NCBI RefSeq assembly: GCF_048270265.1
Contig: NZ_JBLWTD010000001.1
Span: 1 to 64,000 of the forward strand
Origin: Maricaulis sp048270265
Lineage (GTDB): Bacteria > Pseudomonadota > Alphaproteobacteria > Caulobacterales > Maricaulaceae
Length of the DNA: 64,000 bases
Direction: 5' to 3'
Both the position numbers and the translations under genes were made by a program. Positions 44,232 to 52,828 of this stretch are shown piece after piece (the first letter of the stretch is position 1; each line of letters starts with the position of its first letter). The notes beneath the pieces were generated by a model. It was not told where the DNA came from. It made no database searches and worked only from the letters and a program-made list of their open reading frames with translations.

Positions 44232-45256
44232 CGCCGTGGCAGTTTTAGCGGCAGCACACCCGCCATCACCCCGTTCAGAATCGCCTGCACAGCATCCGTC
44301 ATCGCATGGCCATTGACCGGCGCCATGTGCAGTCCGGCATGTGGACAGGCCGCCGCCAGCCGGATCGCGCCGCGCGGCGGGCAGACCATGTCATAGCGGC
44401 TGTGCAGGATCTGCATCGGTATATTGGCCAGGCGATGTGCATTGGCGATCAGCTGGTCCGGCTTGAGGAAGCAGGCATTGCGGAAATAATGCGCCTCGAT
44501 CAGCGAATGCGCCGCCACGAAGTCCGGCCCGCGCTCGGCGAGGCCGTCACGTGTCGTTTCGGCCGATTGATCAAGCCAGGAGAGGCGTTCCTCATACTCG
44601 GTCCAGCGATAGAGCGTGGATTGCCGCAATTCGGCGAGGCTGGCTTTCGGGTCTTCCAGCCGGCGCAGGGCGGTCAGCCCGTCGGCCTGTTCGCGCAGCA
44701 TGTCTTCAAAACACCAGTCCATGATCGCGCGCGGCGTGGTGCGATATTGCTGCGGCACAGGGGCAATGAAATCGGCGAAGGCTTCCGGGAAGAAGCGCGG
44801 GGCGCCGGCCTCGCTGTGCCACCAGTCGAGATTGTCCGGTGTTGCCAGAAAGATCGCCTCGACGACCAGCGTGCTCACCCGCTCCGGGAAGGTCTGGGCA
44901 TAGGCCAGCGCCAGGGTCGACCCCCAGGAGGGGCCGAACACGACCCAGCGCTCGATGCCCAGCCGGGTGCGCAGGGCCTCGATATCCCCGATCAGTTCCG
45001 CGGTCGTGTTCGCCTCGAGCGAGAGGTGCGGCGTGGAGCGGCCACAGCCGCGCTGGTCCATCAGGGTGATATTGAAGCGGGCTGGGTCAAACATCCGCTG
45101 ATAGCGCGGCGAACAGCCCGATCCCGGACCGCCATGCAGCACCAGCAGCGGGATGCCGTCGGCGCGGCCGCATTGCTCCCAATAGAGTTCATGGCCACGG
45201 CTGACGGGCAGGCGGCCGGTGCGGTGGGGTTCGATGGGCGCGAAGAGGGGGCTCAT
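44228..45256 (-). CDS. pip: Proline iminopeptidase
   Basis: The 342-residue alpha/beta hydrolase removes N-terminal proline from peptides. The oxyanion-hole HGGPGSGCSP, the loop MDQRGCGRSTPH and the nucleophile Ser in FGPSWGSTLALAYAQ are present. The usual elbow is GGSWGS; here Pro replaces the second Gly. The catalytic His is in NGHAM and an Asp lies in HSRYDMVCP. MSPLFAPIEPHRTGRLPVS is typical of the family start. An ATG six bases further upstream could also be used. Confidence 0.94.
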   Translation of the reverse strand: MSPLFAPIEPHRTGRLPVSRGHELYWEQCGRADGIPLLVLHGGPGSGCSPRYQRMFDPARFNITLMDQRGCGRSTPHLSLEANTTAELIGDIEALRTRLGIERWVVFGPSWGSTLALAYAQTFPERVSTLVVEAIFLATPDNLDWWHSEAGAPRFFPEAFADFIAPVPQQYRTTPRAIMDWCFEDMLREQADGLTALRRLEDPKASLAELRQSTLYRWTEYEERLSWLDQSAETTRDGLAERGPDFVAAHSLIEAHYFRNACFLKPDQLIANAHRLANIPMQILHSRYDMVCPPRGAIRLAAACPHAGLHMAPVNGHAMTDAVQAILNGVMAGVLPLKLPRR

Positions 45257-45319
45257 GGGCATCCGGGGCAATGGGTCCGGGGCGAGCCTAGCGCGCCGGC
45301 CTCGCCGGCGATAGCGCGC

Positions 45320-45793
45320 TCAGCGCACCGGGCCGGTCAGCAGGGGCTCGACATCACGGCTTGCCGCCTCGAGGCTGGAATAGGATTGCCCCTCCCGGTC
45401 GCGCCGCACCGGTCCGCGGCGGCCATTGAAGGCGGCGCTCGCCGTCCAGTCGCACACGGTAGCATCGCCGGCGGAGATGGGCTGTGCCGCGACTTCCTGC
45501 GTCAACACGCCCGGGCCCTCGGCGATTGGGCTGAAGACCGGCTTGAGCGCATGGGCGCGCAGGCCGGCCTCGATGCGGGCGCGTGCCGCGGCCAAGTCCA
45601 GCGGGCAGGCGGTGCGGGCGGCCATATCCTCGGTCAGATTGACGATGGAATAGACCAGCTCGGTCTCTTCGGCAGGGCGGGGCGGCGGGATGAGGCCGGT
45701 CTCGTGCAGTTCGGGTGCGAATCCGGCCAGGCCCGCACCGAGGCCGGTGGCCAGCAGGAGCGCAGCGAGCGCGCGTTGCCAATCGGATTTCAT
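45320..45793 (-). CDS. Exported protein of unknown function
   Basis: The 157-residue product has an N-terminal hydrophobic helix (RALAALLLATGLGAGLAGFA) that could be a signal peptide or anchor. The rest contains two Cys (TACPLDLAA, ATVCDWTAS) that may form a disulfide in the periplasm, and no recognised domain. The ATG at 45793 was chosen because GGGAGAG precedes it; the same frame stays open upstream across the marR promoter region and is not credible there. It diverges from marR. Function is unknown. Confidence 0.72.
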   Translation of the reverse strand: MKSDWQRALAALLLATGLGAGLAGFAPELHETGLIPPPRPAEETELVYSIVNLTEDMAARTACPLDLAAARARIEAGLRAHALKPVFSPIAEGPGVLTQEVAAQPISAGDATVCDWTASAAFNGRRGPVRRDREGQSYSSLEAASRDVEPLLTGPVR

Positions 45794-45899
45794 TCTCTCC
45801 CAGCCCCCTTGGAAGCGCTGCGGGCAATCTAGTGAAGCCTTCCGGATCGGTCCAGCGCCCGGAATGTGATTGGCGCTTGTGTCGGCGGAATTGATGTAT

Positions 45900-45925
45900 A
45901 CAACTAATTGTACAATAAATTGTAG
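45900..45925. promoter_or_regulatory. Overlapping palindromes, probable MarR operator
   Basis: The stretch reads TACAA-CTAA-TTGTACAA-TAAA-TTGTA. Two TACAA-N4-TTGTA dyads share the central palindrome TTGTACAA. The site is AT-rich against GC-rich surroundings and starts 50 nt before the marR ATG. A TACAAT at 45912-45917 could be a -10 element occluded by bound repressor. Confidence 0.72.
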
Positions 45926-45949
45926 AATCCAGACCAGCCGGAGCCAGCC

Positions 45950-46444
45950 ATGCCAGAAACCCCTTTCTTCGACGGACGCGCAGCCTTTGCCCTGCGGGTG
46001 AAGCAGTTGCTGGACCGGCTCAGCGACCAGATGGAAGTCGCCCTGCAGGACGCCGGGCTGGAGATTCGCGGCAAGGCAACGGGCATCGTCCAGTTCCTGC
46101 ACCATCAGGGCCCGAGCTCGCTGGCCGAGATCGCCGCCGAGCTGCGCTATTCGCACCAGCTGTGCACGCAGCGTGTCGGCTGGCTGGTCGAGCACGGATT
46201 CGCGGTCCTGCGTAATGACGACCGCGACCGCCGCCGCCGCCGGGTCGAGCTGACACCGGCGGGACAGCAGGAGGCGGAAAAGCTGCAGGCCTTCCTGCCG
46301 GCCCTGACACAGACCTATGACGATCTGTTCGCGGAGGTCGGTCTCGACCTCCACGCCGCCATCCTTGCCGCCAATGCGGCGCTGGATGCCAGTCCTCTGA
46401 GCGCGCGCATGCCGCCGCTTGCCCCCGCCGCATCCTCACACTGA
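45950..46444 (+). CDS. MarR family transcriptional regulator
   Basis: The 164-residue protein has the winged helix-turn-helix of MarR regulators (GPSSLAEIAAELRYSHQLCTQRVGWLVEHGF) followed by the wing NDDRDRRRRRVELTPAG. The N- and C-terminal helices would form the dimer. A Cys in the recognition-helix region (SHQLCTQ) may sense oxidants, but this is a guess. It lies 12 bp before a CPBP protease gene and presumably represses the pair through the palindromes at 45900-45925. Confidence 0.93.
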   Translation: MPETPFFDGRAAFALRVKQLLDRLSDQMEVALQDAGLEIRGKATGIVQFLHHQGPSSLAEIAAELRYSHQLCTQRVGWLVEHGFAVLRNDDRDRRRRRVELTPAGQQEAEKLQAFLPALTQTYDDLFAEVGLDLHAAILAANAALDASPLSARMPPLAPAASSH

Positions 46445-46456
46445 AAAGGCTCAGCC

Positions 46457-47350
46457 ATGTCCCGTTTCAAACCCGCGCTTCGCGCCATTGCCCAGATCGC
46501 GGCCGCCTTGATCGCCGTCGCGGTGATGGCCGCGGCAACGCGCCTGGCGCTCCTGCCCCTCCTGCAGTCCGTGCTGGAGCTGGACGAACAGACATTGGGC
46601 TATGTGCGCCGGGTGTTGATGCTGGTCGCCTTCGTGGCGGGCTATTGGGGCTATGTGCGCTGGGTGGAGAAGCGCTCGGCCGTTGAATTGTCACCGGCGG
46701 TGGGCCTGATCACGCTCACCGGGCTGGGCGGTGCGGCGCTGATCGGTCTGCCGATTGCGGCGCTCTATCTGGCCGGCACCTATCAGATCGTCGGGTTGGG
46801 CGATTTTGGCGGCATGGCCGGGGTCGCCCTGGTGATTCTCGCGGCCGCGATGTTCGAGGAAGTGGTGTTCCGCGGCATCGCCTTTGGCATTGTCGAGCGG
46901 CATTTCGGCAGCTGGGCGGCCCTGTTCGTACCGACCATCATCTTTTCGGCCGCGCATATCTTCAACGCCCATTGGGGCGGCTGGCTCTCCTTCGCCACCG
47001 GGGCCACGATCGGCGGCATCTGGACGCTGACCTATATGCTGACCCGCAATCTGTGGGCTGTCGGTCTCAATCACGCGCTGTGGAATTTCACCATTTTCGC
47101 CACCGGCCTGCCGCTGACCGGCATGCAGGACTGGCGCGAGCTGGCGCCCCTGCGCAGTGAATTCACGGGCCCCGACTGGATTTCCGGCGGGCTGGCCGGG
47201 CCGGAGGACACGGTATTGATGCTGGTGGTTTCGAGCCTCGCCGTCATCGTCCTGCTGGTGATCGCGCTGCGCCGCGGCCTGTTCAGGCCCGGTGTCAATG
47301 CGCCGGCAACGGCACAGGATTCGGCCGAGCCCGGAACGGGGGCCGGCTAG
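46457..47350 (+). CDS. CPBP family intramembrane metalloprotease
   Basis: The 297-residue membrane protein has about seven hydrophobic helices and the CPBP (Abi/CAAX protease) motifs in order: EEVVFRG (motif 1, about 134-140), SAAHIFN (motif 2), and NHALWNF (motif 3). These supply the Glu, His and Asn/His ligands of the active site within the membrane. The product may process prenylated or secreted peptides, or give bacteriocin self-immunity. As the second gene of a MarR operon it is probably inducible by a small molecule. Confidence 0.93.
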   Translation: MSRFKPALRAIAQIAAALIAVAVMAAATRLALLPLLQSVLELDEQTLGYVRRVLMLVAFVAGYWGYVRWVEKRSAVELSPAVGLITLTGLGGAALIGLPIAALYLAGTYQIVGLGDFGGMAGVALVILAAAMFEEVVFRGIAFGIVERHFGSWAALFVPTIIFSAAHIFNAHWGGWLSFATGATIGGIWTLTYMLTRNLWAVGLNHALWNFTIFATGLPLTGMQDWRELAPLRSEFTGPDWISGGLAGPEDTVLMLVVSSLAVIVLLVIALRRGLFRPGVNAPATAQDSAEPGTGAG

Positions 47351-47378
47351 AAACTGCTGGATCGGAAGTCGGGAAAAA

Positions 47379-47453
47379 TGGTGCCGCCACACAGATTTGA
47401 ACTGTGGACCTCGTCATTACCAATGACGCGCTCTACCCCTGAGCTATGGCGGC
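47379..47453 (-). tRNA. tRNA-Thr (GGT)
   Basis: Read on the minus strand, the molecule has acceptor GCCGCCA/TGGCGGC, anticodon loop TTGGTAA (anticodon GGT) on a 5-bp stem, a T arm with TTCAAAT, A73 and an encoded CCA. No intron is present. Confidence 0.95.
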
Positions 47454-47546
47454 GCCGGGTCGCTAAAGTCGCGACGCGAAGCCGGGCGTATAATACATGG
47501 TCGCCCTCCCGCCAAGTGCGTCTTGACGTGAGGAGCTGCGTTCGAC

Positions 47547-47783
47547 ATGACCAATGACATGACAAAGACACCAACCCCGCCGCGCAAGGCCGCCTCCGCC
47601 GGCGATCCCGACAGCCGTGAGGCCCGCCTGGCTGCGGCCCTGCGCGCCAATCTGCGCCGGCGAAAGGCCGACCGCGCTGCGCCGGTCCAGACCGCTGATG
47701 ACCCGGCCGACGAGAGCAGTGAGGCACCGACTGCACAAGCCTCTGCAATCCCTGCCACGAAAAATCCCCGGGATGGGTCATAA
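47547..47783 (+). CDS. Small charged protein of unknown function upstream of murA
   Basis: The 78-residue product is Ala/Arg/Asp-rich and likely disordered, with a helical EARLAAALRANLRRRKAD segment. GAGGAG lies about 12 nt before the ATG. It is 52 nt before murA and on the same strand. Comparable short proteins with an ANLRRRKAD-like segment precede murA in other alphaproteobacteria, from memory. No function can be assigned. Confidence 0.65.
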   Translation: MTNDMTKTPTPPRKAASAGDPDSREARLAAALRANLRRRKADRAAPVQTADDPADESSEAPTAQASAIPATKNPRDGS

Positions 47784-47835
47784 TCCCGCCGGGTTCGAAC
47801 CGCTGCATGCAGGTTCATCGGATTGAGGAGTGACA

Positions 47836-49101
47836 ATGGACCGGATCATCATCCAGGGCGGCGCGCGGCTTGAAGGCCGTATTCCCATCAGCGGCGCCAA
47901 GAATTCGGCGCTCAAACTGATGGCGGCAGCCCTGCTGACCGATGAGCCGGTGACACTCACCAATATGCCGCGCCTGGCCGATTCGCGCTTCATGGGCCAT
48001 CTGCTGGCCAAGCTGGGCGTGTCGGTGGAGGAGGGCGAGGGCGCCGAGCTTCACCTGCACGCCGCGACCATCGCCGATACCTTTGCCCCCTATGATCTGG
48101 TGCGCAAGATGCGCGCGACCTTCAATGTGCTCGGACCGCTGGTCGCCCGCGAAGGCCATGCCCGTGTTTCCCTGCCCGGTGGCTGCGCCATCGGCGCGCG
48201 GCCGGTCGATCTGCATCTCAGGGCGCTCGAGGCGCTGGGGGCCAAAATCGAGGTCACAGAAGGCTATGTCGATGCCAGCGCCCCGGCGGGCGGACTGGTC
48301 GGCGGCGAGATTGACCTGCCCTTTGCCTCCGTCGGTGCCACCGAGCACGCCATGCTCGCCGCTGCCCTCGCGCGCGGCGAAACCGTGATCGAGAACGCGG
48401 CGCGTGAACCGGAGATCGCAGATCTGGCCGCGATGCTCACAGCGATGGGGGCATTGGTCGAAGGGGCGGGCACGAGCACGATTCGCATCCAGGGGCAGAG
48501 CCGGCTCAAGGGCGTGCGCCATCATGTCGTCGGCGACCGGATCGAGACCGCCACCTATGCCCTGGCCGTTGCGGCTACCGGCGGCGACTGCATCCTCGAT
48601 GGCGCCAACTGGGCCCATAACAAGGCGCTCTGGCGGGCCATGGCTGATGCCGGCGTCACCGTCGAGCCCGCCGATGAGGGCGTGCGCGTGGCGCGAAATG
48701 GCACGCGCCTCACCGCCGTCGATATCGAGACCCAGCCCTATCCCGGCTTCCCCACCGACGCCCAGGCGCAATTCATGGCGCTGATGACGCTGGCCGAGGG
48801 GACATCGGTGATCCGCGAGACGATTTTCGAGAACCGTTTCATGCACGCGCCCGAACTGACCCGGCTCGGCGCCGATATCAGCGTCCATGGCAGCGAAGCC
48901 GTCGTGCGCGGTGTGCCGCTGCTGCGCGGTGCCCCTGTGATGGCGACGGATCTGCGCGCCTCGGTCTCGCTCGTCATTGCCGGACTTGCCGCCGAGGGTG
49001 AAACCGTGGTCAACCGGGTCTACCATCTCGATCGTGGCTTCGAGCGACTGGAAGCGAAACTGTCTGGCTGCGGTGCCCGCATCGAACGCCGGGCCGATTG
49101 A
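47836..49101 (+). CDS. murA: UDP-N-acetylglucosamine 1-carboxyvinyltransferase
   Basis: The 421-residue enzyme transfers enolpyruvate from PEP to UDP-GlcNAc, the first committed step of peptidoglycan synthesis. Present are ISGAKNSALKLMAA with the PEP-binding Lys-Asn, the catalytic Cys in LPGGCAIGARPVDLH, and the late AQFMALMTLAEGTS and RGLADLRASVS-type segments. ATG 47836 follows GAGGAG; a GTG at 47830 is also in frame. It leads a block of housekeeping genes. Confidence 0.97.
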   Translation: MDRIIIQGGARLEGRIPISGAKNSALKLMAAALLTDEPVTLTNMPRLADSRFMGHLLAKLGVSVEEGEGAELHLHAATIADTFAPYDLVRKMRATFNVLGPLVAREGHARVSLPGGCAIGARPVDLHLRALEALGAKIEVTEGYVDASAPAGGLVGGEIDLPFASVGATEHAMLAAALARGETVIENAAREPEIADLAAMLTAMGALVEGAGTSTIRIQGQSRLKGVRHHVVGDRIETATYALAVAATGGDCILDGANWAHNKALWRAMADAGVTVEPADEGVRVARNGTRLTAVDIETQPYPGFPTDAQAQFMALMTLAEGTSVIRETIFENRFMHAPELTRLGADISVHGSEAVVRGVPLLRGAPVMATDLRASVSLVIAGLAAEGETVVNRVYHLDRGFERLEAKLSGCGARIERRAD

Positions 49102-49113
49102 CGGAGACTTGAC

Positions 49114-49554
49114 GTGAAGCGCGCTATTGCCCCGCTGCGCCTGACGGCGCTGGACGCCACCGACCTCGAAGCGATTTCGGCTGCCCTGCAGGACGCGGTG
49201 GCCCAGCTGGGCGATTTCGAGTTCTCCCGGCAGACGCGCAGTTTCACCATCGCCTTCAACCGCTTTCGCTGGGAGGCCACTGGCCGCAAGCAACGCGTGC
49301 GCTGCGGTGTCCAGTTCGGCAATGTTGTCGCCGCCCGGTCATATAATCTGCGCCAGGGGGCCGAGGAGGCCGTGGTCAATCTGCTCTCGATCAGTTTCGA
49401 GCCGGGCGAGGCGCCATCGGGTGAGGTCGTGCTGGTGTTCTCCGGTGGTGGCGAGCTGCGGCTTGAGGTCGAGTGCCTCGACGTGGCGATGGTCGATATC
49501 AGCGCACCCTGGCCGGCGACCCGCCGGCCCGAACACGGGATGGACGAGACATGA
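49114..49554 (+). CDS. DUF2948 family protein
   Basis: The 146-residue protein starts with GTG at 49114 behind CGGAG. It contains LTALDATDLEAISAALQDAVAQ and FNRFRWEATGRKQRVRCGVQFG, the DUF2948 pattern of alphaproteobacteria, with the closing LECLDV-type strand. It is always near murA/hisD/UPF0262 in related genomes as I recall. No biochemical role is known. ATGA overlap with the next gene suggests coupling. Confidence 0.9.
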   Translation: MKRAIAPLRLTALDATDLEAISAALQDAVAQLGDFEFSRQTRSFTIAFNRFRWEATGRKQRVRCGVQFGNVVAARSYNLRQGAEEAVVNLLSISFEPGEAPSGEVVLVFSGGGELRLEVECLDVAMVDISAPWPATRRPEHGMDET

Positions 49555-50054
49555 GCGGCGCATCGGATCTGCCTGACAGAATCGTCCGGATCGATCTCGA
49601 CCTGGCCAGTATCGGCCCGACCGACGTCAATGCCGACCATGAGCGCCGGGTCGCGATCGCCGACCTGCTTGAGGGCAACAGTTTCCGCCCCGTCAGCGAG
49701 GCCGTCGGCGAGACCAGCGGCCCCTATGCCCTGCGTCTGGCGATCGAGCATGACCGCCTGCTGTTTGATGTCCGGCTGGAAGACGACACGCCCGTGCGCG
49801 CCTTCGTGTTCGCGCTGGGGCCGCTGCGCCGTATCGTGAAAGACTATTTCATGATCTGTGAAAGCTATTACGAGGCCGTGCGCGATGCGCCCCTGGCCCA
49901 GATCGAGGCGATCGATATGGGGCGCCGCGGCGTCCATAATGAGGGCTCGACCCTGCTGCGCGAGCGGCTGGCCGGCAAGATCGAGGTCGATTTTGACACC
50001 GCGCGCCGCCTCTTCACCCTGATCTGTGCCCTGCACCGGCGGGCCGCGTCATGA
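49551..50054 (+). CDS. UPF0262 family protein
   Basis: The 167-residue protein has the UPF0262 features: RIVRIDLDLASIG near the start, ADHERRVAIADLLEGNSF, LGPLRRIVKDYFMICESYYEAV in the middle, and MGRRGVHNEGSTLLRERL. Its Tyr/Glu pattern is strongly conserved in the family but no function is known. It overlaps both neighbours by ATGA, so it is translated with DUF2948 and the phosphatase gene. Confidence 0.93.
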   Translation: MSGASDLPDRIVRIDLDLASIGPTDVNADHERRVAIADLLEGNSFRPVSEAVGETSGPYALRLAIEHDRLLFDVRLEDDTPVRAFVFALGPLRRIVKDYFMICESYYEAVRDAPLAQIEAIDMGRRGVHNEGSTLLRERLAGKIEVDFDTARRLFTLICALHRRAAS

Positions 50055-50500
50055 GCGTGCCGTCGGTCCTGTTCGTGTGCGGACGCAATGCGATCCGTTC
50101 GCCGATGGCGGCTGCATTGTGGCGGCAGCAATTCGGTGATGCAGCGCAGGCGCGCTCCTGCGGTGTGATTCCGGCTGCCTTTGCCGACGGCTTCATGCTG
50201 GCGGTCATGGCCGAGCTGGGCTGTGATCTCGATGACATCACGCCGATGGCGCTGAGCGGGGTGATCGATCCGCCTGCCGCCCTGGTTGTCTCGCTGTCGA
50301 CGGCCGCCGACCGGCTGGCCCGGCAATACGCCGCCGACAAGTCGGCCGAGTTCCAGGCCTGGCCCATTCCCGATCCCAGCGAGACCGGGGGCAGCCGTGA
50401 GCAGCGTCTTGCGGCCTACCGGCAAACGCGTGATGCCATCAAGGCCCGCATTGCCGGATGGAGCCCGCCGCAAAAAGCGCCTGAAGCCTCGACTTTGTAG
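50051..50500 (+). CDS. Low-molecular-weight protein tyrosine phosphatase family protein
   Basis: The 149-residue protein opens with the P-loop V-L-F-V-C-G-R-N-A-I-R-S, the C-x5-R-S active site of the LMW phosphatase/arsenate reductase superfamily. The general-acid Asp is in the WPIPDPSE loop. It matches the arsenate reductase/LMW-PTP proteins placed before infA in alphaproteobacteria. Arsenate reduction is possible but lacks the extra cysteine pair typical of ArsC. It overlaps UPF0262 by 4 nt. Confidence 0.9.
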   Translation: MSVPSVLFVCGRNAIRSPMAAALWRQQFGDAAQARSCGVIPAAFADGFMLAVMAELGCDLDDITPMALSGVIDPPAALVVSLSTAADRLARQYAADKSAEFQAWPIPDPSETGGSREQRLAAYRQTRDAIKARIAGWSPPQKAPEASTL

Positions 50501-50598
50501 GGCAGGCGGGACTATAACGCGCGCCGGGGCGCAATCGGCCCCGGAGTCGGGCTGATTTACGTATTTTTTGACCCGCATTGACGACTATGAGGAGCCGC

Positions 50599-50817
50599 AT
50601 GGCTAAAGAAGAATTATTGGAGTTTCCCGGTGAAGTGACGGAATTGCTTCCGAACGCGACCTTCCGGGTGAAACTCGAAAACGACCACGAAATCATTGCC
50701 CACACCGCGGGCAAGATGCGCAAGAATCGTATCCGCGTTCTCGCCGGCGACAAGGTGCTGGTCGAAATGACGCCTTATGATCTGACCAAGGGCCGGATCA
50801 CCTATCGCTTCAAGTAA
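50599..50817 (+). CDS. infA: Translation initiation factor IF-1
   Basis: The 72-residue protein is a complete S1/OB-fold IF-1: MAKEELLEFPGEVTELLP, then FRVKLENDHEIIAHTAGKMRKNRIRVLAGDKV and the C-terminal DLTKGRITYRFK. It binds the 30S A site. ATG 50599 follows GAGG; in-frame upstream ATGs at 50584 and 50578 are less likely. About 100 nt separate it from the upstream phosphatase gene, so it may have its own promoter. Confidence 0.98.
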   Translation: MAKEELLEFPGEVTELLPNATFRVKLENDHEIIAHTAGKMRKNRIRVLAGDKVLVEMTPYDLTKGRITYRFK

Positions 50818-50834
50818 GATCCCGAGCAGCGTGG

Positions 50835-51464
50835 ATGCGCGAGATGGATGCCCGCATGGCTGAGCCCCGCCCACGCCTGATCCTGGCCAGCGCCTCACCG
50901 CGCCGTCTTGACCTGCTGGCCAGTGCCGGTCTTGTCCCGGACGCGGTCGAGCCCACCGATATCGACGAGAGTGAAATCCCCGGAGAGCTGCCTGGCCCTC
51001 TGGCGCGGCGGCTTGCGCTGGAGAAGGCGTCCGCCCATCCGGACACCGACGCCTTCGTGCTCGCTGCCGACACGGTTGTCGGCGTCGGCCGCCGTGTCCT
51101 GCCCAAGGCGGAGACCGAGGCCCAGGCGCGCGCCTGTCTCGCCCTGCTCTCGGGGCGCAATCACCGCGTCTTTACCGGTATTGCCCTGCGCACGCCGGAC
51201 GGTGAACTGACCGCGAAACTGGTCGAGACCCGGGTCAAGTTCAAGCGTCTGAGCACGCCGGAGCTGGAAAGCTATATCGCCAGCGGCGAATGGCGCGGCA
51301 AGGCGGGCGGCTATGGCATCCAGGGCCGTGCCGGCGCCTATGTCATCTCTCTGATCGGCTCCTATACCGGCGTTGTCGGACTGCCGATCCATGAGACCGT
51401 CAACCTGTTGGCCGGGCGTGGCTATCCAGTCCTTGATGTCCAGAACGAAACGAAGAACCCATGA
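50835..51464 (+). CDS. maf: Maf family nucleotide pyrophosphatase
   Basis: The 209-residue enzyme has the Maf motif ILASASPRRLDLL, the conserved FVLAADTVVGVGRRVLPKAE, and the late GKAGGYGIQGRAGAYV. Maf proteins hydrolyse non-canonical or methylated NTPs such as dTTP, UTP or m7GTP and affect septum formation. The start is uncertain among ATGs at 50835, 50844 and 50856; the last gives MAEPRPRL. It overlaps the RNase gene by ATGA. Confidence 0.95.
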   Translation: MREMDARMAEPRPRLILASASPRRLDLLASAGLVPDAVEPTDIDESEIPGELPGPLARRLALEKASAHPDTDAFVLAADTVVGVGRRVLPKAETEAQARACLALLSGRNHRVFTGIALRTPDGELTAKLVETRVKFKRLSTPELESYIASGEWRGKAGGYGIQGRAGAYVISLIGSYTGVVGLPIHETVNLLAGRGYPVLDVQNETKNP

Positions 51465-52531
51465 TCCGCCAGATCCTGATCGAAGAGAATATCGGCGAGA
51501 CCCGCGCCGCCGTCGCCGAGAATGGCCGCATCGTCGAGCTGCATCTCGACCGCTGGTCGGAACTGCGCCAGCGCGCCGTCGAGGGCGAACTCTATCGTGG
51601 CCGCGTCCGCCGCGTGGAGCCGGCGCTCAACGCCGCCTTTGTCGATCTTGGTGTCGGCGAGGAGGGCTTCATGCCTTTCGGCAAGGCCGGCCGGCCCAAG
51701 GGTTTGCATGAAGGCGCCGCGATTGGCGTGCGCGTCTCGCGTGAAGCCTTCGCCGACAAGGGCCCGACCCTCAACCTGGTCGACGCGCCCGCCGGCGATG
51801 CCCCGGAATGCCTCGAACCGGCGCCCATCCTGGCCCAGCGCCTGGCGCAGATATTCTCCGGCGCCGACGTTGTCTGGGCCGATGAGACCGATTTCGATCT
51901 TGAGGAAGCCTTCGAGCTGGCGCTGGACCCGGTTGCCCCGATTCCCGGTGGCGGCTCGCTCTGCATCGAGCAGACCCGCGCCATGGTGACCATCGATGTC
52001 GATGCCGAGGGCCGCAAGGGCACCGGCTCGCCGCTGCAGCTGGCCCAGGCGCTCAATCTCTCCGCCGCCAAGGAATCGGCGCGCCAGATCCGCCTGCGCG
52101 GCCTGGGCGGCATTGCCGCGATTGATTTCGTCCACATGCGCGGCCAGCCCGAGCGCAAGGCGGTCGAACAGGCCCTGCGCCAGGCTTTCCGCAATGACCG
52201 CGCCAAGGTCGATGTCGCGCCGCTCTCCCAATTCTGTGTCGGCGAGCTGGCACGCCAGCGCCGTGGCCGCACCCTGGCGGAAATCCAGCTGGATGAGACC
52301 GGTGCCATGAGTGTTGAAACCTGCGCCCTGGCGGCCCTGAGACGCCTTGAGGGCGAAGCGCGCGCCCAGCGCTCGCGCCGGCTCACCCTGCAGGTCTCCA
52401 GCGAGGTCCACGCCTGGCTGGAAGCCGACACGATCGGCTGGAATGCGGCCCTGGCCGAACGGATCGGCGGCCGTTTCACCCTCGCACTGAATGCCGAATT
52501 CGGCCGCGAGGACTGCGGAGTCAAATCCTGA
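51461..52531 (+). CDS. Ribonuclease E/G family protein, short form
   Basis: The 356-residue protein resembles the catalytic half of RNase E/G: an S1-like segment (LYRGRVRRVEPALNAAFVDLG), the metal-site Asp in AMVTIDVDAEG, and RQIRLRGLGGIAAIDFVHM with the second Asp. It stops before the zinc-link and small domain of RNase E (about 1000 residues) or RNase G (about 490). Compact versions of this kind sit between maf and yacG in alphaproteobacteria. It probably works in rRNA or mRNA processing. It overlaps maf by 4 nt and yacG by 1 nt. Confidence 0.92.
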   Translation: MIRQILIEENIGETRAAVAENGRIVELHLDRWSELRQRAVEGELYRGRVRRVEPALNAAFVDLGVGEEGFMPFGKAGRPKGLHEGAAIGVRVSREAFADKGPTLNLVDAPAGDAPECLEPAPILAQRLAQIFSGADVVWADETDFDLEEAFELALDPVAPIPGGGSLCIEQTRAMVTIDVDAEGRKGTGSPLQLAQALNLSAAKESARQIRLRGLGGIAAIDFVHMRGQPERKAVEQALRQAFRNDRAKVDVAPLSQFCVGELARQRRGRTLAEIQLDETGAMSVETCALAALRRLEGEARAQRSRRLTLQVSSEVHAWLEADTIGWNAALAERIGGRFTLALNAEFGREDCGVKS

Positions 52532-52713
52532 TGCCCAAACCCGTCACCTGCCCGATGTGCAAGAATCCCCCGGTCGAGGCCTTCAAGCCCTTCTGTTCGA
52601 AACGCTGCGCCGATCTCGATCTGGGCAAATGGTTCACCGGCGCCTACGCCATTCCCGGCGAGCCGGTCGACCAGGCCGAGGAAACCCCGCCGGGCCAGCC
52701 GGATAACGAGTAG
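52531..52713 (+). CDS. yacG: DNA gyrase inhibitor YacG (zinc-finger)
   Basis: The 60-residue protein has the four-Cys zinc site of YacG (VTCPMCKNPP, then PFCSKRCADLDLGKWF). YacG binds and inhibits GyrB. The C-terminus is Glu/Pro-rich and disordered. Its ATG overlaps the stop of the RNase gene (TGATG), so it ends a coupled maf-RNase-yacG run. Confidence 0.95.
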   Translation: MPKPVTCPMCKNPPVEAFKPFCSKRCADLDLGKWFTGAYAIPGEPVDQAEETPPGQPDNE

Positions 52714-52828
52714 CCGCGCTTCACTGCAATAATCTGCGATCCAGCGCGCTGCAGCGTGGACAGGTGCCAGCGCGCACCTTATAAACCGCGCTCTCGCCAG
52801 CGGCCCAAAGCTGCATGGCGAGCCCGGT

